Source: Torreya grandis (lineage: Eukaryota > Streptophyta > Pinopsida > Cupressales > Taxaceae). Taken from it: 64,000 bases of DNA. The notes under the pieces were generated by a model. It searched no databases and was not told the origin of the DNA. It worked only from the letters and a program-made list of their open reading frames with translations. The stretch is taken from assembly GCA_037957365.1 (NCBI GenBank), contig JARHVA010004226.1:620001-684000 (forward strand), read 5' to 3'. Positions 35,940-47,747 of the stretch are shown here, in pieces. The translations under genes and the position numbers were made by a program. Numbering within the stretch: the first letter of the stretch is position 1; every line of letters begins with the position of its first letter.

Positions 35940-37070
35940 TACAAATATATAAGGAGCTATGGGGTTTTAGGGCCCATAAGAGATATGACATTAGTGTCAG
36001 TCTAGTTCTTCATTGCTAGGCCTATGAACACATCTGAGTGTTTAGATTAGTGGGGTTACCATGGGTGGGATACACTCAAATAGATTTCTTAGTTTGATTT
36101 ATGTATTAGAGAGGTGAATTCACCAATTTAGGTATAGGAGGAGGAGCTCATGATGTTGATTGGTTTAGAGGTACTTTAGGTGCACTAGTGATTGGAGACA
36201 TCACCTAGAGATCATATGTTTAGTTTCTAGTATGGCCTGACTATAGGAGGTAGACATTTTAATTGTAGAATTATAGGTGGATCCTCAATATGAGGGATAG
36301 GGAGGTAGAGCTTATTCCATTTGATAGGGTTTGTATATAGTTCAACCTTGTACAGGGCATTTTAGGTGCATTTCCTAAGTATAGGTGAGAGTGCAAAAAT
36401 CATATTTCCTAAGCTGCATCCTATGAAGACACTATTAGATCATGAGGAGCTACTAGCTAGGTAACAAATAGATGATGTTGGATCTGTAAATGGGTACATG
36501 GCATGGTACCAAGCTTTATATGTGGCTATAGATTTTGGTGATGGTGATGGTGGTAGGAGGATGGATGTGGACCTAGTTGGGAGAGTAGGGTAGAGGGCAC
36601 ATGTATAGGGGATAGACCTGATAAATAGACATGAGTGGTGCTATCCATGACATAAGCATAGGTGGAAACATTATAGGGGTAGGTGGCTACTTTATAGGGT
36701 CAAATAGCCACTATGATAGGTAAGAGGGATGAGGCCATAACTACACTAGCTCAAGTCACCCAAGAGTGAGATGCTCTGAGATAGGCCAAAGGAGCAACAA
36801 TATATCTAATAGGGACCATTGATATGTAGAGGTACATAGCCACCATCGAAGAGTTATGATACTATAAGGCTATAGTATTCACTCACTATCTAGTAGAGCC
36901 CTGATGGGGTGAGTACAGAGCTAGGCTAGTAGGTGGTGCAGGTGTAGTGACGCCTGGTTAATGGGCATGCTCTATAGTTAGATAGGAAGGTACCTCAAGA
37001 TAAGCACCAAGAGGTAGTGGTGTAGTAAGGGCCAATGGTAGTGGTGCCCTAAGGGCATAAACATGACATA
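35940..37070 (+). pseudogene. Antisense PMD ORF relic in E2 (C-terminal half)
   Basis: Plus-strand translation near 36,015 gives CWAYEHI-like sequence (the W codon is mutated), collinear with FWAYEHI of the E1 relic. At 36,150-36,215 it gives DWFRGTLGALVIGDITWRSYV, matching the GLIPTDIIWRPY box of E1 and the conserved (D/E)xxIxWxPY region of plant mobile domain proteins. The N-terminal RW..TFH block is not found, so this copy is truncated. The end matches the end of the E1 relic (GATGTACATTTTGAGAGAGAG at about 37,133; 14,933 in E1). Stops are many. Confidence 0.6.
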
Positions 37071-37208
37071 GTTCATATATATTTATATACTATTGTATAT
37101 CATTTCGATTATAGCCTACGAGCCTAGGTGGTGAGATGTACATTTTGAGAGAGAGACACATGTATATTTGTTGTATACATTATGATGTTATTTGACTCAT
37201 GAGTTATA

Positions 37209-37214
<6 letters not shown>
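37071..37214. other. Short spacer after the PMD relic
   Basis: Homologous to 14,880-15,000 of E1. No gene is seen. Confidence 0.5.
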
Positions 37215-37239
<25 letters not shown>

Positions 37240-37329
37240 TATTGGTCTTTGTTTATTGCTCATACTCATGGTCTATGATTTGCTTTGATATTAATTCTTA
37301 TGATGTGATTTTTATATTATGGATTTATG

Positions 37330-37393
<64 letters not shown>

Positions 37394-37490
37394 ATTGGTC
37401 TTTGTTTATTGCTCATACTCATGGTCTATGATTTGCTTTGATATTAATGCTTATGATGTGATGTTTATATTATAGATTATGCTTATGTCG
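37215..37490. repeat. Recent direct duplication around a (TA)n tract
   Basis: A block starting with (TATG)n then TTATTGGTCTTTG at 37,238 is repeated at 37,390 with only a few mismatches in about 105 bp. The copies are separated by a pure (TA) tract at 37,332-37,382. The open frame that spans it simply mirrors this repeat. Confidence 0.92.
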
Positions 37491-38879
37491 TAAATGCTAG
37501 ACACTGATGTAGACTCACCTAGGTAGGAATGAGATGAATTTTATTCATGGGTATGATTTATGCCATTTATGTGTATGGTGATGCTTATGACATGATAAAT
37601 TTTAATGAGTATATAATTTAGTATTTGGATTTAGACATGTGATGAAAATGGTTGATTATTTTATTGTTCATGGATGCTATGGTGTTATTATGCTTGTTAT
37701 GGTTATGACACATGTGCATATACTTGTTGTTAATTTGATTTTAAGGTAAAACACATGAGGTAAGTTAATTAACAACTCTAAATGGGATAAAAAATAAATA
37801 TAATCAAGAGACAAACATAATAATGAAAATAACAACTAATCATGACAAGATAAGAAGAGGGCGCGATGCTTCTCTTTGACAAGGACTAAAACAAAATTGA
37901 AGTTGGATTGGCTTAATGAATGTAAGCCCTTTGAATGCTTCACATTAGCATTTGTGAGTTGGTTAAAAAAGGTATTTAGATCACATAATGTTAAGTAAGA
38001 TCAAAATTCCTTGCTTATAGTGTATAAAGGGGGGATGGATGAAAATGGAACCTCCATGTGAGACTAGCATGCCTCTTCTATAGATTTTTGAAGAGTTATT
38101 ATAAATAAGTCTATGTCATACAAAGTGTAGATTGATCAATGTGAGAAGTATACTCATGAGAGTTAATTTCAACTTTCAATATTTAGTTTTCTTATGAGAG
38201 TTGATTACAGCTTTCAAAATTATTGTGTTTTTGGTTGATAATGGGTCTTTTGCTTATTTGCTTAGGAGGGTTGGGGAAGCAGATCGATAGAGGAAGCTTC
38301 CAAGAAATTGCTTAATTTGATAAATGCTTTACTTAACCATCCTTCAAGGGAGTGGTCTAAGTTTGTTTGCTTTGTTTAGTGCCTTTGATATTTGTCCTTC
38401 AAGGGAGTAGTCCACCTTATGTTGAATAATTTCAAATATGTTTTCAATAGTTATCCTTCTAGGGAGTAGTATGTGAATGCTTAGGAATGACCCATGATTG
38501 CTATTTGTTTGGATTTTTATTTTTGCTTAACATATACTTTTTTATATAGGCTCAAGGGTTAACCTTTATGAAGGCAAAACTAAAATCAAAAGAAGGTTGA
38601 GTAGGTGTAAAGAGGTTTAGGTGACAATGATCATGGGAATCCATCTTGGGAAAGGGGCAGAAAGTACCATGAGAATCATGCCATGGGTAGAGCCATGGTA
38701 CCCATTGTTCAAGATTAGGCTGTGACTATGACGGATAATCACATGATTTATTTTTAATCATTTGCCCATAAAATAGGGAGATGAATGTGGTTGAAATTAA
38801 GGGATGAGCTTAAGTTAAAGAAAAAGGTGAACTTGATCCTTCTTAAGAAAATAATGAATGTAGATTTGAAGCATTGAGG
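37491..38879. other. E2 spacer between PMD relic and integrase
   Basis: No gene is supported. It contains the triple CCTTCAAGGGAG motif (38,340-38,475) and segments homologous to the E1 spacer (38,060-38,150 with 15,480-15,600). Confidence 0.5.
38340..38475. repeat. Triple CCTTCAAGGGAG motif (E2)
   Basis: Copies at 38,340 (TCCTTCAAGGGAGTGGTCT), 38,394 (GTCCTTCAAGGGAGTAGTCC) and 38,453 (ATCCTTCTAGGGAGTAGT), spaced 54 and 59 bp. Confidence 0.85.
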
Positions 38880-39899
38880 GGCTTAAGTTCTGGGTTTCCC
38901 TCAATATAAGATAATTTATAAGCTCCTACATACTTGTGGGTAATGATATAGGGTCTAATCCAATTGAAATCAAACTTTCCTCACTTGCTTTTATCCATAT
39001 TGGTGACATGCTAATTTTCCTTAAGGATGAGATCTCTAACATTGAATTATCACACTCTAAGGTGTTTGTTAGGTATAATTGATGTGTTATTTATAGACAT
39101 GAAGATGGGTAAGGGATGCTAAGAAATTCTCATCAAGTAGCTCAAAATGAGCTAAGTGGTGCTGATGATAATCATCCTAAAAGATGAGATCTTGTAAAGA
39201 TATACAAACAAAAGGTATTTGAAATTTGAGAGGCAAGATAGACTCTACTCTAAATAGAATAAAGAAAGGGGTAGCACCCATAGAGGTTTTAATTCTAGTA
39301 TGATATGCATATAGTGTAAAGGGGATGTGTGAATTCCAATCTCAACCAGATGCATTAACCATTTTAGTTAACATGTTGTTAAGAGTTTTGTTAGAGACCT
39401 CAACTTGTCCATTCATTTGAAGGTGATAGGGTGAGGATAAACTTAAATTAATGCCAAATGCATGACATAGACCTTAGAATTGATTATTATTAAAAAATTT
39501 ACCATTTTTGGTGATAATCTTTTGAGGAACATCAAAATGATAGATGATGTGATGGTTGATAAAATCAAAAATCTTCTCCACTTTGGTTGAGACTAGAGGA
39601 ATAACCTCTACCCTTTTGGTAAAATATTTGGTCTCAATGATGATAGAATGGTGTTGATACAAATAATGAGGGTTAATTTCACTAATAAGGTCTAGAACTC
39701 ATTATGAGAAGGGCTATAAATCAGTGTAAATATAAAGACTATGGCTAGGTGCATGATGTAGATTGGCATGTTGTTGACACTTAACACACTTTTTCACATA
39801 ATCACAATAGTATTGGTTAAGGGTAGGGAATTAATAGTCAAGGTGAAGGATTTGTTTTGATACGATGAGACTACTAAAGTGTCCCCTATAGATCCCATT
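38880..39899 (-). pseudogene. E2 integrase, catalytic core and C-terminal part
   Basis: On the minus strand the zinc finger continues from the E3 junction (GHF then a degraded C..C pair near 39,770), then the core: IIIETKYFTKRVEVIPL, ITKNGKFFNN, HLQMNGQVEVSNKTLNNML, PFTLYAYHTRIKT and MGATPFFILF. The first and second catalytic Asp (TDYFTKW, TDNG) both read Lys; the Glu of NGQVE remains. Stops follow in the C-terminal part. The N-terminal part of the zinc finger lies right of E3, at 48,928. Confidence 0.88.
39895..39899. repeat. E3 target duplication, left
   Basis: CCATT here and CCATA at 48,928-48,932 match at four of five bases. Joining the flanks rebuilds the homology of E2 to the E1 integrase. 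Confidence 0.8.
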
Positions 39900-41071
39900 T
39901 ATAGACACTAAAAATTGGCCACTAATGACCTTTAATTAGGCTTTTGAACAATTTCCACCTAAAGTGCACAATTTGACCTAGAAACACGTTAAATGATGTG
40001 AAAATGACATATTAAAGTGTTGATTTCGGCTAGATTATCATTAAATGGGGTAATACAATTTATGGGCCAGATAACTTTGATCATATCATTCTGAGTCAAA
40101 ATGACAATTTCGCTCCTGGGTGCTTTGGATTGATCTTTCCTATCAAATCTCTTGCACAAGACATTTGTCTTCATTATTTGTTGTTGGTAACATCATAAAT
40201 GGGATAACATATCCAATGCATCTGACATTGCCTTCCAGTTCTAATCCAATCAAATTTTGGACTAATAACAAGGCATTCTGATTAATTTAAGTAATTTGTG
40301 CACAAAGTGCTTAATCATGATTAAGAGCTAATTAACCCAAATCAAGGCCTAGTTAATAATTCCATGGAAACTTGTTGAAAACTTGTTTTTATAAATGAAT
40401 ATTAAAAATCTGCATCATCAAGTAACCTCATTTCTTGGGAAGACATCTTTAGGCCATAAATGCCACAAATATCAAGATTCAAGCCCTCCATGCCTCATCA
40501 AAGCCCTCCATACCTATTAATTGCTCCTCTATCCCAAATATTGATGAGCCTATTTATCAATTTTAATTGCATAATTAAATTAATCCTTAGCCACACATCT
40601 CAATCCTAAGATGGATAATTTAGGTTGATTCTGATCAATCTCAAAAATCTATACATAGGAGGCCTTACCATATCATTTCTAAGACATGATTATGCCAAGT
40701 TATAATGCAGGATTATTTCTAAAAGCTTCATGAAATTAGTGTTACCATGTCAAATTGATTTCAAGCCAAGCCAAGCCAAAGCCACAAGGTGCCAAGGAGA
40801 AGAGGAGACAACCAAGCCTCCTTTGATGAAGACTTCATGAGCACAAACTGAGCAAACCACTACAACAAGCATTTTGGAGCATCTAAAGAAGGTAAAAGAA
40901 AGTTTCTTTAGAATTTTAGTTGTATATTTTATTCATGTTTGTTAACTAAGCTCTCACTAGAATTTAGGAAATAGATGTTATGCTAGTTAGTGTGTTTCTT
41001 TCATTTTGTTTTCATTTTGAAACTAACACCATACTAACCATCCTCTCTTGAGTCAAATTCCTAAATCCAAA
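39900..41071 (+). repeat. E3 5' LTR
   Basis: Starts TATAGACACT (from TGTAGACACC) and ends AAATCCAAA (from ATCCACA). It has a TATA-like TATACATAGGAGGCC at about 40,652. By eye about 29 of the first ~175 positions differ from the 3' LTR, so this is an old insertion. Confidence 0.92.
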
Positions 41072-41073
41072 TA

Positions 41074-41092
41074 TGGCACACTCAGTGGGACC
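41074..41092 (+). other. E3 primer binding site
   Basis: TGGCACACTCAGTGGGACC, 2 bp after the 5' LTR. It is the same class as the E1 and E2 sites. Confidence 0.8.
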
Positions 41093-41217
41093 AAACGCAT
41101 CCCACACATGAAGAAGATCATTTTGTATCTTAAAAATCTTCATTTGGATCATTAAAACTCTTACAAATTGATTTTCTAACTTTATTTTGCCATTTTCCTT
41201 TGTCATGGGTTTACACA

Positions 41218-41365
41218 GTAACCAACATCAGTTAGTAAAACCAACATTAGTTGGATAGCTATCATCGATCACTATTGGTATAACTGATGTTAGTTAGATA
41301 ATCATCATTAGTTAGCCAGTGTAACTATCATTGGTTATATAGCTGACATCGGTCATTGTGTTTTT
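41218..41365. repeat. Palindromic motif array in E3 leader
   Basis: About eight degenerate copies of AACTGATGTTAGTT, ACCAACATCAGTTA and GCTGACATCGGTCA, on alternating strands, within 150 bp of the primer site. Confidence 0.75.
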
Positions 41366-43471
41366 CTTAAAACACAAACTTGAGAGCTCTTTTTTAAAGT
41401 TCATTATTTCAAACCTAAAAGAGCTTCAAGGATAAAGGACATGCTAATGTTTTTGTTGCAGGATTAAGCTTGACATCTGCTAAAAATATGTTTAGATCAC
41501 CTTTTTCATGCTTAAAAATAAATTAGAAACTTTTTTTTGGTGTTTAACAAAAAAATTAGATGTTTATAGTGAATGTTTTCAAAGTTTTCAACTAAGACCA
41601 AGGGGTCAAATGAACACCACCTCATTTTCCATTTGGGCTTAAAAATGAACTCACCTTTAGATTTTTGTATTCACTTAGTTCTTTAAATTAAATTTTTTTT
41701 GGTAAAAAGAGGGATGTTACATGTAAGATCTTCCATTTGTCCCCTTTAGAGAACCTTTGGAATCAAAAGTGCCATTCCTAATGCAAAAATCCTAGTCTAA
41801 GTCTTAGAAAGAATGTCATCTAAAGCATTCCCCAAAAACTTGTCAAAGTTTGGGTGACCTTGAAAATGACCCTAAAGTCTTTCTTTTTATGTATTTCATT
41901 TCATTACATCTTGGCTTGCGAGGGGGATGTCATTACCTCGCATGAGTTATTTAGGGAAGCTTTGACCCAGGGTTTCATCTCCCAACATTGACTTCACTTA
42001 CTCCTTCTAAGTTACACATGGGACATATCTAAATTTGGACATCACACGAAACTGAGTGAACAACAAGATGTAGTGGTTGTAAAAAGGACTAGACTTTTTT
42101 TATAACTAGCCAATGCCATGGTCACCTAATTTTTGTGCTTGTCTTTTGCATTATTTGATGTGAAAGTCATTGTGCAATTGATTACCCTAGAAATTTTTTA
42201 AAGCTTGATAGTTAGTCAACCCGACATTTCCATACACTTTTTAGGATTTGGATGATTATACTTAGTGTATTTTGGTCATTTTTTATTGGTATGTTTTGAG
42301 ACTAAAACTTGTTTGTTTGTGTATATACCATGTCAAAACCAATTTATCTATATGTCACTCTTTTGTCGAAAGAGGCATTATGCTGGCCATTTTACACCAT
42401 ACTCGTGCCTTGAAAGTTTTACTAAATTTGTTTGTGTGTGTGTCATTTGAGTTGTAGAGGGTAGTGTTATGTTGCCCAAATCATGTCAAACATTTTGAGC
42501 CTTTTGAGTCTTTGAAACATAACATAGATCACATCATTCGAGCATGCTAACACCATTAGGCTACTCAATTTATTTAAATACTTGTTTACCATTATACCAA
42601 AAACCATTATTTCACACCATGTCATGTATAACATTTAGACCTTTGTCATATGTCATCATGCTGTCCAATCTTGTCTAACCTGTTTGGTTAAATCCTAGTT
42701 TTTAATGTTGAATTTTCAATTAGCCTTGTCAATTTTAAATTCAAACATTGATTGATTTCTATTTAGGCCTTAATTCATGGGGATAATACAAAAATCTTTC
42801 TCTTTTGGGTTTCATAACTTCGATTAATCGATTACCCAAATTTGAAAACTATTGATGGTTTGTTAATTCAGTACCTATCTTTATCATTATTTGTGCCTTT
42901 ATTTTGGAAAACATAGTCTTTCTTCAAAGAGACTTTTGTCTTATGCCTTATGCCAACTGATCATGTTTATGTTTAATTCCATGTGTCGGGTCTATGTCAA
43001 ATTTATTTCCAAACTTGTTAGATTAAATCAAATCACATCAGCCTTTATTTCAAATCTAGCTTTTGATGCTATTTGAACAAATGTCCTAGCACATGCCTAT
43101 TTGTTTGAGCCTAGCATTTGAATTCACATATAAATAAAAGACCTAGTAACTCAGCTTTTCCCTTTCATAGTTTAGACCTTGTTTGGAACACTTAGACCTA
43201 GACCTTCTACATGCCAATTTTTATTCAGACACTTAACCTTTTGTGCGTATGACATTTAAAATTAGACATTTGATGCTAGACTATTTTATGCCAAGTATTA
43301 TCAAAAATAATTTTTGAGATATGACTCCACTTTTAGACCACATTGGAGATACAACTCTACCTTTTGACCAAGTTAGACCAAGTTTGAACCATTTTTCCTT
43401 TGAACATAATTTTTAAGAGTTTGTATAACTCTAAGCCTTTTTGTTTTGGAGCTTTCATAATTTACGTAGAT
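41366..43471 (+). other. E3 leader, no gene seen
   Basis: About 2.1 kb without a supportable coding region. Short overlapping frames at 42,265-42,457 have no motif. There are phrases such as GACCAAGTTAGACCAAGTTTGAACC (43,367-43,391, partial tandem). Confidence 0.5.
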
Positions 43472-45377
43472 ATGTCTCACTATACTTATGGTGGAGTTAT
43501 GTAAAATCTAACTTATGATAGAATGGTTGCACAAAATCCCACTAAGAACCCCTATAGAGAAAGATTTTCTAAGGAGTTTTATTATTCTCCCTACAATACT
43601 CCATATGGAGAACATAGTAAAAATCCACAAAATATAAATAAAAACCTTGATTGGCATGAAGAGGCTTGTGAGGAGGACTTTGAAGACCCAACTATAGATA
43701 ATGTTGTTTGGGATATGGATCCATACCTATTTTACAATAATCAATACATGGAACACAGTCAAGAATCAAATTATGAGCTAACTCATGACTAAGATGATTT
43801 GGTTTATGAGGAAGACTTGGATGCTTTAGCTTATGTGAGTAATCAATCTCTACCACATCATACCATTTCTATTCCAGGATCAAAATATCACACCATTCCC
43901 ATACCAAGACCTCATCCTTTAGTTTGTGTGAGCAATCAGGTTCCATAATGCCAAACCATTTCTATACCAAGACTTTGTCCTTTAGCTTGTGCAAGCAATC
44001 AAGCTCCATAATGCCCCTTTATCATTATTAGACCTAGTCCTTTGACTTGTGCGAGTAATCAATCTCCACACTACCCTATCATTATAATATTAAGACTTTG
44101 TCCTTTAGCTCATGTGAGAAATCATGCTCCCCAATGCCATACCATTATCCAACCAAAAGTCATTCCTTATCTAGTACCAATCCCATCAAAACTTCAATCG
44201 ATCCAATCATTCAAAGACTAAGCCATGTTCAAAACTGGTATTTTATAACTCAATGAAAACCAAGGCCAAGAAAACCAACCAATCTGAGATGCTTCTATTG
44301 AACCAACCACTTATGATAAATTAACCTATGATGAATCACCTATTGATCCTATTCCAGTTGTTGAGGAGTCTCACTCTGATGAGAGTCTTTACTGAGTCAC
44401 TTCTTAATGATTATAACCACCTTTGGGAAAATAATTACCTTGACCATATGCCTATTTTTCAAGAGTCACCTATTGACAAACTAGTCTTTGAGGCATTTAC
44501 TGATGTTTTTCCCATCCTAGAGGAGTCTCACTTTGGCAAACTAGTTCTTGTGGAGCCCATTATGCCATCACAAGCTGTTACTTGTTCAAAACCAAATATG
44601 CAACAAGACATCATTATAACAGAGTACTTATCAGATGAAGAATAAGATTTAGAGTTAGGTTCTATTCTTGAACTGACATCATATTTACCATCAAAATCTA
44701 AATCAACATCAGTCTCAACATCGGATTTAGAGTCCCTTGAGTCAGAATTAGATTTAGAAGAAGAATATGCTCATGGATATTAAAAAATTGGTTACACATA
44801 CCTTATAGATCAATTTTAATACATTTGTGATCCTTCTATAGTTTTTGAGGATGAGTACTTCAGCTTTGACACAATTTATCCTAGTATCTTCTACAACGAT
44901 TGTACAACCTCTCCCCATTCCATTACCATTCCACAAGTCATTACCATCAACCAAAATAGCCATATTATTGACATTCCATCTCCAACAAATGTTGATTGGG
45001 ATTGATAGAATCACACTTTTTTGAACTACATCCATGGTGACATAGTAGTTGAAGAAGAGCAAGGAGGCCAAGACCACATTCATGTAGTAGAAGAGCACTC
45101 TCCCAGTGAAACCTTTTTAGAGGAGCTAGAGGATAATCAAAGTCAGTACTCAACATCTTCTAGTGAATTTTTTTTAGAAGTGCTAGAAGATAATCAAAGT
45201 CAAAAGTCCACATTCCTTAATGAAACCTTCTCAGAGGTGTTACAGGAAAATCAAGATAAATTCATTAGTGAAAACCTCATTGAGGTACCAATAGCTGAGC
45301 ATAAAAGTTCTTCACTACTTGATGAAGATAAAATCAAAGATCAAATAAAAATAGCTTCCAATCTACAACCTAATTAG
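43472..45377 (+). pseudogene. E3 repeat-rich ORF of unknown function
   Basis: The frame can be followed from the ATG at 43,472 (MSHYTYGGV) through about 630 codons with several stops and shifts. In order: a polar N-terminal part (43,523-43,792, PYRERFSKEFYYSPYNTPYGE); five tandem units of about 21 residues (43,826-44,150; pattern PR..PL.C.SNQ.P.C..I.I); a single DYNHLWENNYLDHMPIF; two copies of EESH(S/F); and an acidic C-terminal part with three units like ETFLEELEDNQSQ.ST (45,099-45,270). No RT, integrase, gag or zinc-knuckle motif is present. It is not a family I recognise; a structural or RNA-binding protein is possible but unproved. Confidence 0.55.
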
Positions 45378-47733
45378 ATGATAACTACTCTCAAGATCAA
45401 ACAATAGAAAAATCTAGTGGTCCTATCGGGAGAACAAATCTTCAACCCCACCATAACCAAAATTATTTCAAATCCAACATCAACAACATTATGTGTGATT
45501 GAATGTCTTGATCTTCATTTGTTTCCCAAACTTTACACATTCCATTATCATCTACCATTCCATTTCCCAATCAAACCTACCATCCAATATTTGTTCTTAT
45601 TTACCATCCATGACTACACTTTCCTTGCAAAGGCTATAAAGATACCTTGTTTCAATGTTTGAAGGAATAAAAATCAATAACCAATGAAGATTAAAAAAGC
45701 ATTCTTAATAACCAAATATGTAGGCCATTCTTAATAGATCATCTATTTAGACGAGGTATGGGATAATAATTAACATGATCACATATTTTATTTTTATCAT
45801 TTCTTGATTAGGATGTGCATCTCCCCATCATCAAGAATAATATAATCAAAAACCACACCCAGGACAAAAACATGTACCATACCATTTCATATTTCCATGC
45901 CATTGCCATTGTTACATATGCCTATTTTCTATTATTTTAGATTCTTACCATTCACCCCATCAGTTGGGGGTAAACCCTCTTACCATTTTATACATCCTAT
46001 CTAGACCAAAGCCTATTTTTAGTCATCTTACCCAATCTTATTTTGATCTTCATTCATTTGGTTCTCCCTATAGCTTTTGTGAGGGGATTCCAATCAAGTC
46101 TATGTTTTAATAACAGTCTATGAAAGTAGTGTGACAATTGATCTAGCAAGGTATATTTCATTTTCCATCTTATATCAAGTTTGTTTATGTGACCCTGATT
46201 ATAACTGCCTATGGGCAAATCAGTGTTTCACTAGTATTTGTACTAATTATAACCACCTATGGGAAAATTGGTATCATTGACCTATGCCATTGTATCCTAG
46301 TTATAACCACCTATGGGAAAACTAGGGGCAACATTTGTTTATCATGCATTGCCTCATCACTTTGCCATCACTATTTTCATTTGACTGGTTATTTGCCATA
46401 TTTGAGAACTTGTTAGGACCTAGTTGGTTTTTCCTCACCTTTTGTGTGGATGGAATTACTATGACTTAAGGTCATTTTAGGACTATGTGGGTTATGCTCA
46501 ATTTATGTTGAGTTCACCTCAGTCCCCCTTTCCATATGCTCTCATCATTTTATGAGCAACCTAAGTTAAATGCTCTCACCATTTTGTGAGCAGGTATCTT
46601 GTCATTCTCTAACGAGTTAAGATACCTCAAAAATCTAAAAAACATTCATAAAATTTTAAAAAATCTAAAAATATTTGTCCTATCTAAGCCTAGTTAGTTA
46701 TCCTTGATCCGCCTTACTAGGACATTGTCATTGTTAGGATGCTTTCTTTTGATTTTGTTTTTAGGCTTTCTATTTGTTTGTTTATTTTTTTATTTATTTA
46801 TTTTTCTATTTGTTTGTTTATTTGTTCACTTGCCTATTTTTTTACTTTCAGCACTGTTGCCTCAAATCGGTCTATATGCATTCATTGGGTGATTCCTCAA
46901 GCACATCATTCTTGAGTCTATCCATATTCATATGTAAACATTGTCATCATGGTTTTAATCATTGGTGCATTATTTTTTAGTGTTTATTGGATATCGAGAG
47001 TCAATCCTTATGCATATTTTGACCAAGTCTTCATGGTGTTCTATCATGATGCCTACTATCACATGCTACAACAAAAATTAGCTTCAAGAAGGTCTATAAT
47101 CAATGGAGTCCCAATAGTTTCTCCTTGGCACCTTGGAAAATTCTCACATCCCACCCTTGATCAAATAAACCCATTGGCCATTATAGTTGTATTATTATTA
47201 ACTAGGATGAGCATCTCCTCATTGATAGGTACAAATGAATCATTTCTAATGATCAATCTTATTCCTCTATCCATATCTTTCATCACTTTACATCTAATTA
47301 TTTTTAATTTATATTCTAGGTTATATCCTTGAGTTATGCTTCCTAATCAACCCTAACTGGGGCACAATCATCTTTAGCCAATCTAGGTCCTCTTAATGAT
47401 TATAACCACCTATGGGAAAATCATTTTTTTGACTTTTATTCTTGATTATAACCACATTTGGGTAAATCAATATCCTTTTTACATCAATGCATGCAAGCAT
47501 TTTATTATTTGGATTAATCTCAAAAATAGGTTAATTCCACCTTTTTTCTTGTTTGTTTTAGAGGGATCATCCATCAACAAATGTGACAGCCACTCCCTTG
47601 AAGGGGCATCATCATAGGCTTCACAAAACCATTTGGAGCTTTGTTCTTCAACCATCATCTTTTTTTTGGCATACAAGCCATCTCTCATTATTTGAGAAGA
47701 CATTGCTTTACTTATGGTTTACAATATCTTACC
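45378..47733 (+). other. E3 3' internal region with YNHLWEN-type modules
   Basis: Mostly non-coding. It holds five further copies of ATTATAACCACCTATGGGAAAA (about 46,198, 46,249, 46,303, 47,398 and 47,446) and T-rich low-complexity DNA at 46,745-46,850. An open frame at 46,949-47,332 (127 codons) has no motif and I do not claim it as a gene. Confidence 0.55.
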
Positions 47734-47747
47734 AAATAGGGGAAAAA
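47734..47747 (+). other. E3 polypurine tract
   Basis: AAATAGGGGAAAAA directly before the 3' LTR. Confidence 0.88.

Noticed and set aside
37224..37475. 83-codon frame with repeated halves
   Set aside because: Produced by the direct duplication and (TA)n tract; no coding signal.
46704..46980. Phe/Leu-rich frames that look like transmembrane segments
   Set aside because: T-rich simple sequence inside E3. No conserved motif, and two overlapping frames give the same impression.
46949..47332. 127-codon plus-strand frame in E3
   Set aside because: Open by chance as far as can be judged. No motif, no repeat unit of the E3 ORF, and no clear continuation.
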